Source: Ignavibacteria bacterium
GTDB taxonomy: Bacteria; Bacteroidota; Ignavibacteria; Tepidaquicellales; OLB5
DNA length: 64,000 bases
NCBI GenBank assembly: GCA_017303675.1
Contig: JAFLBX010000002.1
Coordinates: forward strand, 819,091-883,090
Reading direction: 5' to 3'
Positions within the stretch are counted from its first letter, which is position 1. Each line of letters begins with the position of its first letter. This document shows positions 9,516 through 18,446 of this stretch, piece by piece. Position numbers and translations under genes: made by a program. The notes below the pieces were generated by a model that saw nothing but the letters and a program-made list of their open reading frames with translations, did not search any database and was not told where the DNA came from.

Positions 9516-9872
9516 ATGAAAAACATAACTATACTTTTTTCAATTATAGCAATAATTTCTGTTTTATATATCGGGCTCTCAGCAATAAACGCTGATGCCG
9601 GCAAAGCAAATTGCGAAGCATATATTTATGTATCGAACAATTCTTTATTCGAAATTACATTAACAATTGACGGATTTCCTTCAGGTAATTTGCTTGTAGG
9701 CAAAAGCAAAACCTACACCATTAATCTGCAAAATGACCAGGGTAAAAGGATCAAGGTGAAAGCTGAATACCAGGACCCTGACTACATTGACCCCAAAGCG
9801 ATCACATATGTAACAAAACAAAAAGTTGAGTGCGGGGGAAGTGATTCCGTATTTGTAGCTTTTTCAAAATAA
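9516..9872 (+). CDS. Small exported protein of unknown function
   Basis: 118 residues from the ATG at 9516, which has an AAAGGA ribosome-binding site 9 nt upstream; a GTG at 9498 is in frame but less likely. Residues 1-28 form a signal peptide or single membrane anchor. The mature part is small and beta-rich (VSNNSLFEITLTIDG, then GKSKTYTINL), with two cysteines. It resembles small carbohydrate-free beta-sandwich proteins, but I recognise no family. A TAAATTTG box at 9486-9493 and a terminator at 9896-9924 make it a single-gene unit. Confidence 0.65.
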   Translation: MKNITILFSIIAIISVLYIGLSAINADAGKANCEAYIYVSNNSLFEITLTIDGFPSGNLLVGKSKTYTINLQNDQGKRIKVKAEYQDPDYIDPKAITYVTKQKVECGGSDSVFVAFSK

Positions 9873-9895
9873 AAGTTTAGCGCAGCAAAAATATA

Positions 9896-9924
9896 AGCCC
9901 GGCATCAATTGCCGGGCTTTTTTA
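9896..9924 (+). terminator. Rho-independent terminator
   Basis: Stem GCCCGGCA (9897-9904) with TGCCGGGC (9910-9917), then a T run. Confidence 0.9.
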
Positions 9925-9959
9925 TATACAAACTGTTAAAACGTTATTGTATCATATTT

Positions 9960-10460
9960 TTATTTTCTGTAAAGCGTAATTTTTTCTTTAAAAGGCCATA
10001 CATTATTTTGAGTTACAGTTTTCATCAGTTGGAGGGTTAAAATTCCAGCCTGACTTTCTACTTCCTGATATACCAGATCAAATTGCCCAAAATCATAACA
10101 TGGATTTTTACTCTTATCAACCGGAATTTTATCCCATAATCCTTTTAAATATATCTTATTATCATTAACTGAATAAGTTCCTTTTGCACTTCTTTCTGCA
10201 TTATTTAAGTTACAAGGATCATTTGATACCACATCACTCCAATTAGCTTCCCTGAATATAAAGCTGTCCTTATTAAACAATATAGTTACTGGATGGCCTT
10301 CAAAATAAATTTTTCCTTCTTCATGCTTTTCGGTTGTCCACTCACCTTCTAAATATTCACGGTCAATTTTTGATGCAAAACACCCGGGAAGGGTAATTAG
10401 TAAAACCATGAACAGCAACACGAGAGTTGAAACTGATTTATATTGAAGCATCAAAACCAT
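9960..10460 (-). CDS. Lipoprotein of unknown function
   Basis: About 166 residues with a signal peptide and lipobox LPGC (Cys about residue 27). The mature part begins DREYLEGEWTTEKHEEG and has alternating strands such as NDNKIYLKGLW, a layout reminiscent of small lipocalin-like domains that test for a weight of matter bound in a barrel; this is only a resemblance. The ATG at 10460 directly follows the stop of the T9SS protein gene upstream, so the two are cotranscribed. An alternative ATG lies at 10451. Confidence 0.6.
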   Translation of the reverse strand: MVLMLQYKSVSTLVLLFMVLLITLPGCFASKIDREYLEGEWTTEKHEEGKIYFEGHPVTILFNKDSFIFREANWSDVVSNDPCNLNNAERSAKGTYSVNDNKIYLKGLWDKIPVDKSKNPCYDFGQFDLVYQEVESQAGILTLQLMKTVTQNNVWPFKEKITLYRK

Positions 10461-11921
10461 CTATTTTAAAACCATCATTTTTTTAGTATCAAATTTAATT
10501 CCATCAATATACATAGTATAGAAATAAATTCCAGATGGATAATTTCTACCCTCAAATACAGCATTATATACTCCCGGATTTAAATTCAGATCTACTAGCT
10601 TTTCAGTTTCCCTGCCTAAGAGGTCACTCACTGTAATTCTTATATGACTGTATTTTCCTGTTGAAAACTCAATATTCGTCATCGGGTTAAACGGGTTTGG
10701 ATAGTTTTGAGAAAGTGAAAAATACTTTGGTATTTCTGTATTTATTACTGATATGCTGGTTGGATTACCTGTAGGGTCGCGTTTATAGTATATCTCATAG
10801 TTACCATCTCTATTATCCTGCCAAACAATGTGTAAATTATAACCAGCGATTGAAACAGAAGCATATTCAGAGGAAGAAGGATTATTTGTTATTCGGGTAT
10901 CAGTTCCCCAGTTTAATCCCCCGTCCATCGAGAGTTTATAATAGATCTCAGTATTGCCGTCGCGATTATCATGCCAGACAATATGCAATATCGAGTTGTA
11001 TACTGCAATGCATGGATAATCAGAAATAGCAGAGTTACTGGTAACGCGTACATCAGGTCCCCAACTTATACCCCCATCGGGCGACCGTTTGTAGTAAATC
11101 TCTTTATTGCCGTCGCGTTGGTCTCCCCATACAATATGCACATTCTGATTTGAAACAGAAATGGAAGGAACCTCAGAAATTGCAGAATTATTTGTCATGC
11201 GTGTATCCACTCCCCAACTCAAACCACCATCGGGCGACCGTTTATAGTAAATCTCATAATTACCATCGCGATTATCCTGCCACACTATATGCACAACCGA
11301 GTTATAAACTGCGATGTTTGCCATCCATGAAAAAGAAGAATTAATTGTCAAGCGTACATCGGCTCCCCAAGTCACTCCTCCGTCTGTTGAGTTTTTGTAA
11401 TATATCTCTTGGTTGCCATCTCGATTGTCTCTCCATACAATATGTACATTTGAACCAAAGACAGCAATTGAGGGATGCCAATTAGTTGCTGAGTTATTAG
11501 TAATTCGTGTATCCATTCCCCATGTTATACCCATGTCAGTTGATCGTTTGTAGTAAACTTCCCAGTTGCCATCACGGTTATCGTGCCATACTGCATGTAC
11601 TAAATTGTCGACAATTGAAATAGAAGGCATTAGAGATGAAGCGGAGTTATTTGTTAGCCGTGTATCCGTTCCCCAGGTTGTGCCTGCGTTAATAGAGCGT
11701 TTATAATATATTTCTTGATTACCATCGCGATCATCATAAAATAATGCATGTACAACATTCCCGTTTGATGCAACACTCCACGCATGATTGTGAGTAGTAT
11801 TAGAACTACCCGATGCGTTCGTCAACCTGAGATCGGGACCCCACTGCGTAAAACAATTTTCATTTATTACAGTACAATGTACAATAAAAATGAAAGCAAT
11901 TGTATAACTAATATATTTCAT
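10461..11921 (-). CDS. Secreted BNR-type repeat protein with T9SS sorting domain
   Basis: 486 residues from the ATG at 11921; an in-frame TTG at 11930 is less likely. After the signal peptide come seven tandem repeats of about 48 residues, each with WGxDxRxTNNSA, then VHIVWxDNRDGNxEIYYKRS. They should build a sialidase-like beta-propeller, and the cycling Asp-box-like motif DGGxxWG supports this. The C-terminal type A sorting domain starts at LSQNYPNPFNP and ends KKMMVLK. No catalytic residues of sialidases are evident, so a binding or adhesive role is more likely. Its sorting domain is almost identical in DNA to that of the next gene upstream. Confidence 0.82.
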   Translation of the reverse strand: MKYISYTIAFIFIVHCTVINENCFTQWGPDLRLTNASGSSNTTHNHAWSVASNGNVVHALFYDDRDGNQEIYYKRSINAGTTWGTDTRLTNNSASSLMPSISIVDNLVHAVWHDNRDGNWEVYYKRSTDMGITWGMDTRITNNSATNWHPSIAVFGSNVHIVWRDNRDGNQEIYYKNSTDGGVTWGADVRLTINSSFSWMANIAVYNSVVHIVWQDNRDGNYEIYYKRSPDGGLSWGVDTRMTNNSAISEVPSISVSNQNVHIVWGDQRDGNKEIYYKRSPDGGISWGPDVRVTSNSAISDYPCIAVYNSILHIVWHDNRDGNTEIYYKLSMDGGLNWGTDTRITNNPSSSEYASVSIAGYNLHIVWQDNRDGNYEIYYKRDPTGNPTSISVINTEIPKYFSLSQNYPNPFNPMTNIEFSTGKYSHIRITVSDLLGRETEKLVDLNLNPGVYNAVFEGRNYPSGIYFYTMYIDGIKFDTKKMMVLK

Positions 11922-11967
11922 GTTTTTCAAATTGAATTTATTAATTAAACTGCTTTAATTATTATGC

Positions 11968-13521
11968 TTATTTTATCAGCATCATTTTCTTTGTATGAGT
12001 AAGGATTCCATCGACATACATTGAATAAAAATATATTCCTGATGAATATCTTTTTCCTTCAAATACTGCATTATGTACGCCCAGCGGGTAATAATTATCA
12101 ACCAGCTCAATAGTTTCCCTGCCTAAGAGGTCACTCACTGTTATTCTTATATGACTGTATTTCCCGGTTGAAAACTCAATATTCGTCATCGGGTTAAACG
12201 GGTTTGGATAGTTCTGGCTTAAAGTGAATTCAGCCGGTTCATTATTGGAAGCAATAGCCGTCAACACTGTATACTGCAGGAATGTTGCAGGTGGTACTGT
12301 ACCCGGCGGGTTAAGTCCTTTTCCGCCAACGGGCAGCGTGCCAATAAAATTAGCAAGTGAATCCTGTGCTGCAAAATAATATTCTACATTTGCTCCGGTG
12401 CTTTGGCCGGGAATGGTAAATCTGAAAGTATCGAGATTATTGTAAACATAATTCAATGCCGTAAACGAGCCTCCATTAACCCTGTAATATAGCCTCGGTC
12501 CGTTTGTGATCTTTTTAAGTTTATATGGTGATGTGATTACCACGCTGGCAGTCCTGGGTCCCGTATCACTTGAGCCTGTAATTGGTGTATGTGCAAAATT
12601 TATTGTAAAATTCCATCCGTAAGTCATTAAAGCTGCAAGTGAAGCCTGTGTGAACTTAAGAAAATACGGCATTTTTACATTGGCGAAATTATCGTTCACA
12701 GTATGATAATACGGATGAAAATCGCTCATAAGCTCAATACCGCAGTATGCATTGTAGCCGCGCTGCCAGAAGTAATAATGATCACTTGATGACATATTGC
12801 CGACTGAAACAACCGGGTCGAGCATTGGCTGATATATGTTATAGGCGATCTTGGTAATATTGGTAAAGTTTTGCGAAGCTGAATTTGTGAAGAGATTCAG
12901 CTTATAATCATTGTTCCCGTCCCAGGCTATCATATCAAAGTTCAATACTCCTTTAATAGAGTCTCCCCTGTTATATGATGAATCCGCATAAGCGCGGCTG
13001 CCTATTAGACCCTGCTCTTCTTCATCAAAAGCTACAAAAATTAAAGTATAATCAAAATTAAACGGAGCAAGCAGCCTTGCTGCTTCCATTACAGCACAAG
13101 TGCCTGAAGCGTTATCATCTGCTCCTGGTGCCAGTGAGCCTGAGGGCATATTATCATAATGTCCGCATATTATGTAGTATTGATTTGGATATTTGGTACC
13201 GATCTTCGTTGCTATAACATTCTGACCGTTTGTTCTGTAATTCATATACCTTGCAGTCAGTCCGTAACTCTGGAATCGTTCATAAATGAACTGTGCTGCT
13301 TTTGGGTTATGCACAGTGTTTGAATGCCTTGATACAATAGTATACGGCACTCCGCCTATTATAGTAGAAGTATCACCGCAAAGCTCCCTGTTGAGCTTTG
13401 AAAGTGTCTGCAAGGTAACCAGGTTTGAAATGGAATCAATCCGTGGGCTGTACCCAACCTGTGAAAAAATAGTTGATGAAACAATAATGAATACAACAAA
13501 AATTGTATAGATAGCTTTCAT
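11968..13521 (-). CDS. Secreted M28-family zinc peptidase with T9SS sorting domain
   Basis: 517 residues with a signal peptide. The M28 (aminopeptidase Y/S-like) metal ligands are visible: His121 (CGHYDN), Asp135 (GADDNASG), Glu167/168 (FDEEEQG), Asp196 (LNFDMIAWDG) and His273 (PYYHTVND). It should cleave N-terminal residues from peptides, using two zinc ions, outside the cell. Residues 310-410 form a beta domain, and the sorting domain runs from LSQNYPNPFNPMT to KKMMLIK. It sits between two other T9SS cargo genes on the same strand. A TATATTTG box (13607-13600, minus) lies upstream without a good -33 partner. Confidence 0.9.
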   Translation of the reverse strand: MKAIYTIFVVFIIVSSTIFSQVGYSPRIDSISNLVTLQTLSKLNRELCGDTSTIIGGVPYTIVSRHSNTVHNPKAAQFIYERFQSYGLTARYMNYRTNGQNVIATKIGTKYPNQYYIICGHYDNMPSGSLAPGADDNASGTCAVMEAARLLAPFNFDYTLIFVAFDEEEQGLIGSRAYADSSYNRGDSIKGVLNFDMIAWDGNNDYKLNLFTNSASQNFTNITKIAYNIYQPMLDPVVSVGNMSSSDHYYFWQRGYNAYCGIELMSDFHPYYHTVNDNFANVKMPYFLKFTQASLAALMTYGWNFTINFAHTPITGSSDTGPRTASVVITSPYKLKKITNGPRLYYRVNGGSFTALNYVYNNLDTFRFTIPGQSTGANVEYYFAAQDSLANFIGTLPVGGKGLNPPGTVPPATFLQYTVLTAIASNNEPAEFTLSQNYPNPFNPMTNIEFSTGKYSHIRITVSDLLGRETIELVDNYYPLGVHNAVFEGKRYSSGIYFYSMYVDGILTHTKKMMLIK

Positions 13522-13687
13522 GGGTTTTAATAAATAGATTGATAAATATGGGGATGGATGAATGCGGAATGCTGCCTGAATGCAAGGCTTCAGGTATTAC
13601 AAATATATCTATGAGTGTAAGGAATAATTATGATATTTATCATTAATATTAATGATAAATAACTTCATTATAAAATCTTGTGAATTT

Positions 13688-15856
13688 TTACTTTATCAGA
13701 ACCATTTTTCTTGATACAACAAAACTTCGTCCTGAGCCTGTCGAAGGATCACCTGCCTCAATCTTATAAAAATACACTCCACTTGAATAGTTTGATGCGT
13801 CCCAATCAACATTATAACTTCCCGGCTTCATTTGCTCATTTACAAGCGTAGTAATTTCTCTACCAAGCAGATCATAAACTGTAATTTTCACAAACCCTGA
13901 TTTCGGAATATCGAATTTAATGTTCGTTACCGGATTGAACGGGTTGGGATAGTTTTGGGAAAGTGAATATTTATCAGGTGTAATTCCGGGATAGTGAGTC
14001 ACAAATGTTAATCCGCCGTTTGTTGTTTTTATAACTTTACCTGAATCACCGCATATAAAGCCGTTTTGCACATCTACGAATGAATATCCCTTAACATCAA
14101 AGTTCATTAAAGACATCATTTGCTGGAATGATGTACCGCCGTTATTGGTAACATAAAGCCTGCCTGTATATGGTGAATTCCGGTTAGTAGCCATGAACCA
14201 GCCTGTGTTTTCATTAACAAACCTGATATTCTGCACTCGCAGGTTATTTGGCACTGTTATTTGTGACCAGTTTAAGCCAAAATTCGTTGTTCTAAGCAGC
14301 AGCGAAGAATCACACCCTACGAACCCCAGGCCGGAAGGCCTTAGATATACCGATTCAATATACTTTGTTGAACCTGTAGAATAAATAATCCAGTTTGTTC
14401 CGCCATTAGATGTGAATAGTATACCCCTTATACCGCTTGCGCCTATAGAAACAAATCCTGTATTCGCGTCTGCAAAATATATTTTCCCGGTTGTTGAACC
14501 TGTATAAACCGTTGCCCAGTTAGCTCCGGAATTTTTTAAAACCGAAAAACTGTTAGTTAAATATGTTACTCCGCCAGTTTCAAAAATATCACTAACCCCG
14601 TATCCCATTGAACCATAGTTTCTTGGACCTGCCCATGTTAAGCCCTGATCTGTAGACTGTTGAACAGAAAAAGACGGGAAACCTCCGATGCCCGGATAAT
14701 ATATTTCTCTATACCAGCTGTTTTGTGAAAATAACCATAGATCAGTTAGAGAGCTTGAGCCTTCAAACCAGCTGTTAGTTCCGCAAAAAATTACATTCCA
14801 TTTATCACCGCCGTTGCTTGTTGTAAACAACAGTGAGCCGTCAATGCTCATCACTGCACCGTTTAAGGCATCTGTAAAATTGATCCTGCTTAAGTTTGCG
14901 AGTGAACCCCCCAGGTTATAAGCATTCTGATTCACCTGGTCTGTACCGATACATTTGATGATCCACCCGTTTTTTCCGCATAAAAATGCTGTGTTAGAAT
15001 CAACTATACTTATATCATAAAATGAGTTTCCTGAAAAAAGCTGGTATGAACACCATGGCTGCCAAACAGAACCACCGTTAGTCGTTCTGGATACAGGACC
15101 ATTCTTCCCATATACATAACCGGTATTTGCATCAGTAAATTTAACAAAGTTCTCCTGTCCCGCATAACCAACCTGGCTTGTGAACCAGTTATTTCCTCCG
15201 TTTGTTGTTTTCAATCCGCCTAATCTGGGTGTTAGGTATCCTGTTAAAGAATTTATGAAAGCAACACTAAGCAGATTTTCTGTACCTACAGTTTGTACAC
15301 TCCAGTTTAATCCGCAGTTTGTTGTTTTTAGGAATTTACCGCTATCACCGCAAACGTACCCTGTAAGCGAATCATAAAAATATATATATCTTAAATTAGC
15401 TGATGTAACATTTAGTTGCTGCCACCCAGTTATGCCGCTGGTTGTCTTGTATAATGCTCCGTTATCACCGGCAATAAATCCTGTGTTATGGTTTATAAAC
15501 TTAACGGATCTTAAAGCATAATTATTAGTGGTTGCAATAGTAGTCCAGTTCGCTCCGCCGTTTGATGTATATAAAATAATTCCGCCATCGCCAACTATAT
15601 ACCCGGTACTCATATTAAAAAAATGCATCGCAAAAAGGTCACGTGAAGTGTATGTAGCAATATTTATCCAGTTATCTGAACCGGTAACATTTTTCAAGAA
15701 CGCTCCGCCGGAGCCTATCACATAGCCTGTATTCTGATCAAAAAATTTTATACCGTAAAAATTGGTTTGCGGATTTGTATTCCGGTAAGCCCAGTCTGAA
15801 TTTTGAGTGAATAATACGGATGGAAGAAGGAATATTAAAGTAATAATGGCTTTCAT
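13688..15856 (-). CDS. Secreted YCF48/BNR-type beta-propeller protein with T9SS sorting domain
   Basis: 722 residues with a signal peptide. About a dozen repeats follow the pattern FxDxxTGYVxGxxGxIxxTxNGGxxW, as in YCF48-like photosystem II stability-factor propellers widespread among T9SS cargo. No enzyme site is visible. The type A sorting domain begins LSQNYPNPFNPVTNI. Inside it, between KIEAGD and FVVSRKMVLIK, eight extra residues (PSTGSGRS) are encoded by a copy of the dispersed palindromic repeat at 13725-13750. A GGAGG ribosome-binding site lies just before the ATG, and a TATATTTG box is at 15889-15882 (minus). Confidence 0.88.
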   Translation of the reverse strand: MKAIITLIFLLPSVLFTQNSDWAYRNTNPQTNFYGIKFFDQNTGYVIGSGGAFLKNVTGSDNWINIATYTSRDLFAMHFFNMSTGYIVGDGGIILYTSNGGANWTTIATTNNYALRSVKFINHNTGFIAGDNGALYKTTSGITGWQQLNVTSANLRYIYFYDSLTGYVCGDSGKFLKTTNCGLNWSVQTVGTENLLSVAFINSLTGYLTPRLGGLKTTNGGNNWFTSQVGYAGQENFVKFTDANTGYVYGKNGPVSRTTNGGSVWQPWCSYQLFSGNSFYDISIVDSNTAFLCGKNGWIIKCIGTDQVNQNAYNLGGSLANLSRINFTDALNGAVMSIDGSLLFTTSNGGDKWNVIFCGTNSWFEGSSSLTDLWLFSQNSWYREIYYPGIGGFPSFSVQQSTDQGLTWAGPRNYGSMGYGVSDIFETGGVTYLTNSFSVLKNSGANWATVYTGSTTGKIYFADANTGFVSIGASGIRGILFTSNGGTNWIIYSTGSTKYIESVYLRPSGLGFVGCDSSLLLRTTNFGLNWSQITVPNNLRVQNIRFVNENTGWFMATNRNSPYTGRLYVTNNGGTSFQQMMSLMNFDVKGYSFVDVQNGFICGDSGKVIKTTNGGLTFVTHYPGITPDKYSLSQNYPNPFNPVTNIKFDIPKSGFVKITVYDLLGREITTLVNEQMKPGSYNVDWDASNYSSGVYFYKIEAGDPSTGSGRSFVVSRKMVLIK
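13725..13750. repeat. Dispersed palindromic repeat copy inserted in a coding sequence
   Basis: CTTCGTCCTGAGCCTGTCGAAGGATC (split as CTTCGTCCTGAGC + CTGTCGAAGGATC) belongs to the same family as the GGATCCTTCG...CTCAGGATGAC copies at 40-42 kb. It keeps the reading frame of the sorting domain of the 13688-15856 gene. Confidence 0.8.
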
Positions 15857-15938
15857 AAGCCGCCTCCTTATTTAGGTTATTCAAATATAATCAATAATGT
15901 TCGAAATTATTATTTAAATATTAACATAGCTTTAAAAA

Positions 15939-15969
15939 TTGCAATTATAAAGCATTTACGTTATTTTTG
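15939..15969 (+). promoter_or_regulatory. Bacteroidota-type promoter of the symporter gene
   Basis: TTG at 15939-15941, exactly 20 nt, then TATTTTTG at 15962-15969, matching TTG-N20-TAnnTTTG. The leader to the ATG at 16080 would be about 105 nt. Confidence 0.65.
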
Positions 15970-16079
15970 TTTGATATTTAAGTGAGAGTATCACGTTGTT
16001 TTTTTATTCAGGGAATAAATTTAAAAGTAATTCAAATGCTGAAATCTGAGTTCAGCATTACATCATACTATAATATATT

Positions 16080-17858
16080 ATGCATATTATCGACTGGATC
16101 ATCATTGCTCTGTATTTCATTATCAGCCTTGGTATTGGTTTATACTATTACCGCAAAGCAAGCAGCAACACCGAAGATTTTTTCTTAAGCGGCAGAAAGC
16201 TGCCGTGGTGGCTTGCCGGGTTGAGCATGGTCGCCACCACATTTGCCGCCGATACACCGCTTGCAGTTGCTGAGCTTGTAGGGCAGAACGGAATTGCAGG
16301 CAACTGGCTCTGGTGGAACATGCTTATCGGCGGAATGCTCACCGTTTTCTTTTTTGCCAAGCTTTGGCGCAGAGCGGGCATATTGACTGATGTTGAATTT
16401 ATTGAGCTAAGATATTCCGGCAAATCAGCATCATTCCTTCGCGGATTCAAAGCGCTTTACCTCGGTATATTCATGAATTGTATAATTATGGGCTGGGTAA
16501 ACCTTGCAATGGGTAAGATAATGCTTGGTATGTTCCCAGAATATGTGAACCCCGGTAATGTAATTTATTTTCTTGCCGGCTGTATGTTCATTACAGCGGT
16601 TTATTCTGCAATATCCGGCCTGTGGGGTGTAGCAGTGACAGATGCATTCCAGTTCATACTTGCAATGACAGGCTGTATTATTCTGGCTATAATAGTTGTA
16701 AACTCACCGCAGATAGGCGGTATAACCGGTCTGCAGGAAAAACTGCCTGACTGGGCTTTAAGATTTACACCTCAAATTGGCGGTGAAACGGGAACTTCTA
16801 CAGGCACCGGCGGCATTTTAATGATGACAGTATCTACATTTCTGGCTTTTATAGGTATTCAATGGTGGGCAAGCTGGTATCCAGGCGCTGAACCGGGTGG
16901 CGGTGGTTATATTGCGCAAAGAATAATGTCCGCCAAAGACGAGAAAAACTCACTACTTGCAACGTTATTCTTTCAAGTTGCCCACTATTGTATCAGACCG
17001 TGGCCATGGATACTTGTCGGACTCTCCGCTATCGTGCTTTACCCTGAGCTTTCAATGGCAGATAAAGGACTTGGCTATGTTAAAGCTATGAACGACTTCC
17101 TCCCAATGGGATTGAAGGGTCTGCTGCTTGCCGCATTTCTTGCCGCATACATGTCAACAATTGCTACTCATCTTAACTGGGGCACTTCATATTTTGTAAA
17201 TGATTTTTATAAGCGCTTTATTTCCCCCGGCAGATCAGAAAAAAGCTACGTTACAGTTTCAAGGGTTGCTACAATAATATTTATGATAATTTCTGTTATT
17301 GTAACAATGTTCATGACAACAATATCCGGTGTATGGGCGTTTGTTATTGAGTGCGGCGCGGGTCTTGGCTTAATATTGATCCTGCGGTGGTACTGGTGGC
17401 GCATAAATGCGATATCTGAAATAGTTGCGACAGTAACACCATTTATTGTATATGCCATTCTTTATTTTGGTAACTTCGGAGTAAAATTCCCGGAAACATT
17501 ATTTATAATTGTACCTGTAACAACACTTGCATGGCTTGTTACTGTTTTCATCACAAAACCCGTTACAGAGGATAAGCTTTCCATATTTTATATGCGCGTC
17601 CACCCCGGCGGCTGGGGCTGGAAAAAATTCGCGCAGAAACACCCGCATATCAAAGCTGACCGCGGCTACGCAGTTTTGTTTATTGACTGGATGCTCGGGA
17701 TAATTCTGGTATACATGTATTTATTCGGTATTGGAAAAATAATCTTAGGTGATTTTATGGCGGGATTGATATATCTTGTTCTGGGCACAGCAGCCGGCTG
17801 GATAATCCTTAAGCATGTAAATTATCTCGGCTGGGATGAAGTTGTGAAGAAGAAGTAA
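16080..17858 (+). CDS. Sodium:solute symporter (SSS family)
   Basis: 592 residues with about 13-14 membrane helices, beginning IIDWIIIALYFIISLGIGL and SSNTEDFFLSGRKLPWW, the usual SSS opening (DFFLGGR). Family residues such as the ATTFAADTPL stretch and a sodium-site region TFLAFIGIQWW are visible. It should move an organic solute inward with Na+; sugar, amino acid or other cannot be told. It is long for a PutP-like member and closer to the sugar-transporter group. It has a good promoter at 15939-15969. The DUF433 gene follows after 48 nt and may be read through. Confidence 0.88.
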   Translation: MHIIDWIIIALYFIISLGIGLYYYRKASSNTEDFFLSGRKLPWWLAGLSMVATTFAADTPLAVAELVGQNGIAGNWLWWNMLIGGMLTVFFFAKLWRRAGILTDVEFIELRYSGKSASFLRGFKALYLGIFMNCIIMGWVNLAMGKIMLGMFPEYVNPGNVIYFLAGCMFITAVYSAISGLWGVAVTDAFQFILAMTGCIILAIIVVNSPQIGGITGLQEKLPDWALRFTPQIGGETGTSTGTGGILMMTVSTFLAFIGIQWWASWYPGAEPGGGGYIAQRIMSAKDEKNSLLATLFFQVAHYCIRPWPWILVGLSAIVLYPELSMADKGLGYVKAMNDFLPMGLKGLLLAAFLAAYMSTIATHLNWGTSYFVNDFYKRFISPGRSEKSYVTVSRVATIIFMIISVIVTMFMTTISGVWAFVIECGAGLGLILILRWYWWRINAISEIVATVTPFIVYAILYFGNFGVKFPETLFIIVPVTTLAWLVTVFITKPVTEDKLSIFYMRVHPGGWGWKKFAQKHPHIKADRGYAVLFIDWMLGIILVYMYLFGIGKIILGDFMAGLIYLVLGTAAGWIILKHVNYLGWDEVVKKK

Positions 17859-17906
17859 TGAAAAATGGTTCAAAGTATTCCAAAAAAATGATTAAATTAT
17901 CAACAG

Positions 17907-18122
17907 ATGAAGAAAGACATAATAAATATTGACCCTGAAATACAGGGCGGCAGACCGGTCTTTAAAGGTACCCGTGTACCAATTGAAACACTTTTCATTC
18001 ATCTGGAAAAAGGGATTTCATTAGATGAATTTTTGGAAGACTTTCCTTCTGTAAAAAAAGAACATGCAATTGAGCTATTGGAAATTGCAGAGGGACTTGT
18101 GACTGCTGAAAGCCTGAAATAG
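17907..18122 (+). CDS. DUF433 antitoxin-like protein
   Basis: 71 residues that match DUF433 almost throughout: INIDPEIQGGRPVFKGTRVP, then LEKGISLDEFLEDFPSV and a C-terminal helix. DUF433 proteins are small DNA-binding-like antitoxins usually paired with a DUF5615 PIN-like partner, which follows here after 3 nt. In the family the pair is treated as a type II toxin-antitoxin system; activity has not been shown for this one. The gene is cotranscribed with the partner and probably with ftsX. Confidence 0.88.
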   Translation: MKKDIINIDPEIQGGRPVFKGTRVPIETLFIHLEKGISLDEFLEDFPSVKKEHAIELLEIAEGLVTAESLK

Positions 18123-18125
18123 TAA

Positions 18126-18446
18126 ATGAAAATTCTACTTGACGAAAATTTACCTAAGAAATTGAAATCAATTTTAAAGTTGCATGAGGTACATACCGTG
18201 AGCGATATGGGATGGAATGGCAAACAAAACGGTGAGTTACTGGGACTTATGGCAGCTAAAAAGTTTGATGTCATAATAACCTTTGATAAAAATATCGAAT
18301 TCCAGCAAAATTTCAGAAAATTTACGATACCTGTACTTGTTTTTAATGCACCTGATAACACTTTTATTACTTTAAGTAAATACAAAGATAAATTATTAGA
18401 TTTATTGAATTCTGCCCTACCAACAGGTATAACGAAAATTATTTAA
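18126..18446 (+). CDS. DUF5615 PIN-like protein, putative toxin
   Basis: 106 residues with the PIN-like DUF5615 layout: an acidic first strand (KILLDENLPKKL), a middle strand and helix (AAKKFDVIITFDKN) and a C-terminal strand. These carry the acidic residues that form the metal site of PIN nucleases, so an RNase-like toxin role is plausible. The stop codon at 18444-18446 is directly followed by the ftsX start. It is the second gene of the DUF433/DUF5615 pair. Confidence 0.85.
   Translation: MKILLDENLPKKLKSILKLHEVHTVSDMGWNGKQNGELLGLMAAKKFDVIITFDKNIEFQQNFRKFTIPVLVFNAPDNTFITLSKYKDKLLDLLNSALPTGITKII

Noticed and set aside
10741-11800. Regular DNA repeats with period near 145 bp that could be taken for a CRISPR-like array
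   Set aside because: The repeats are codons of a seven-fold protein motif (WGxDxRxTNNSA...DNRDGN) in one open frame; no spacers of equal length and no cas genes.
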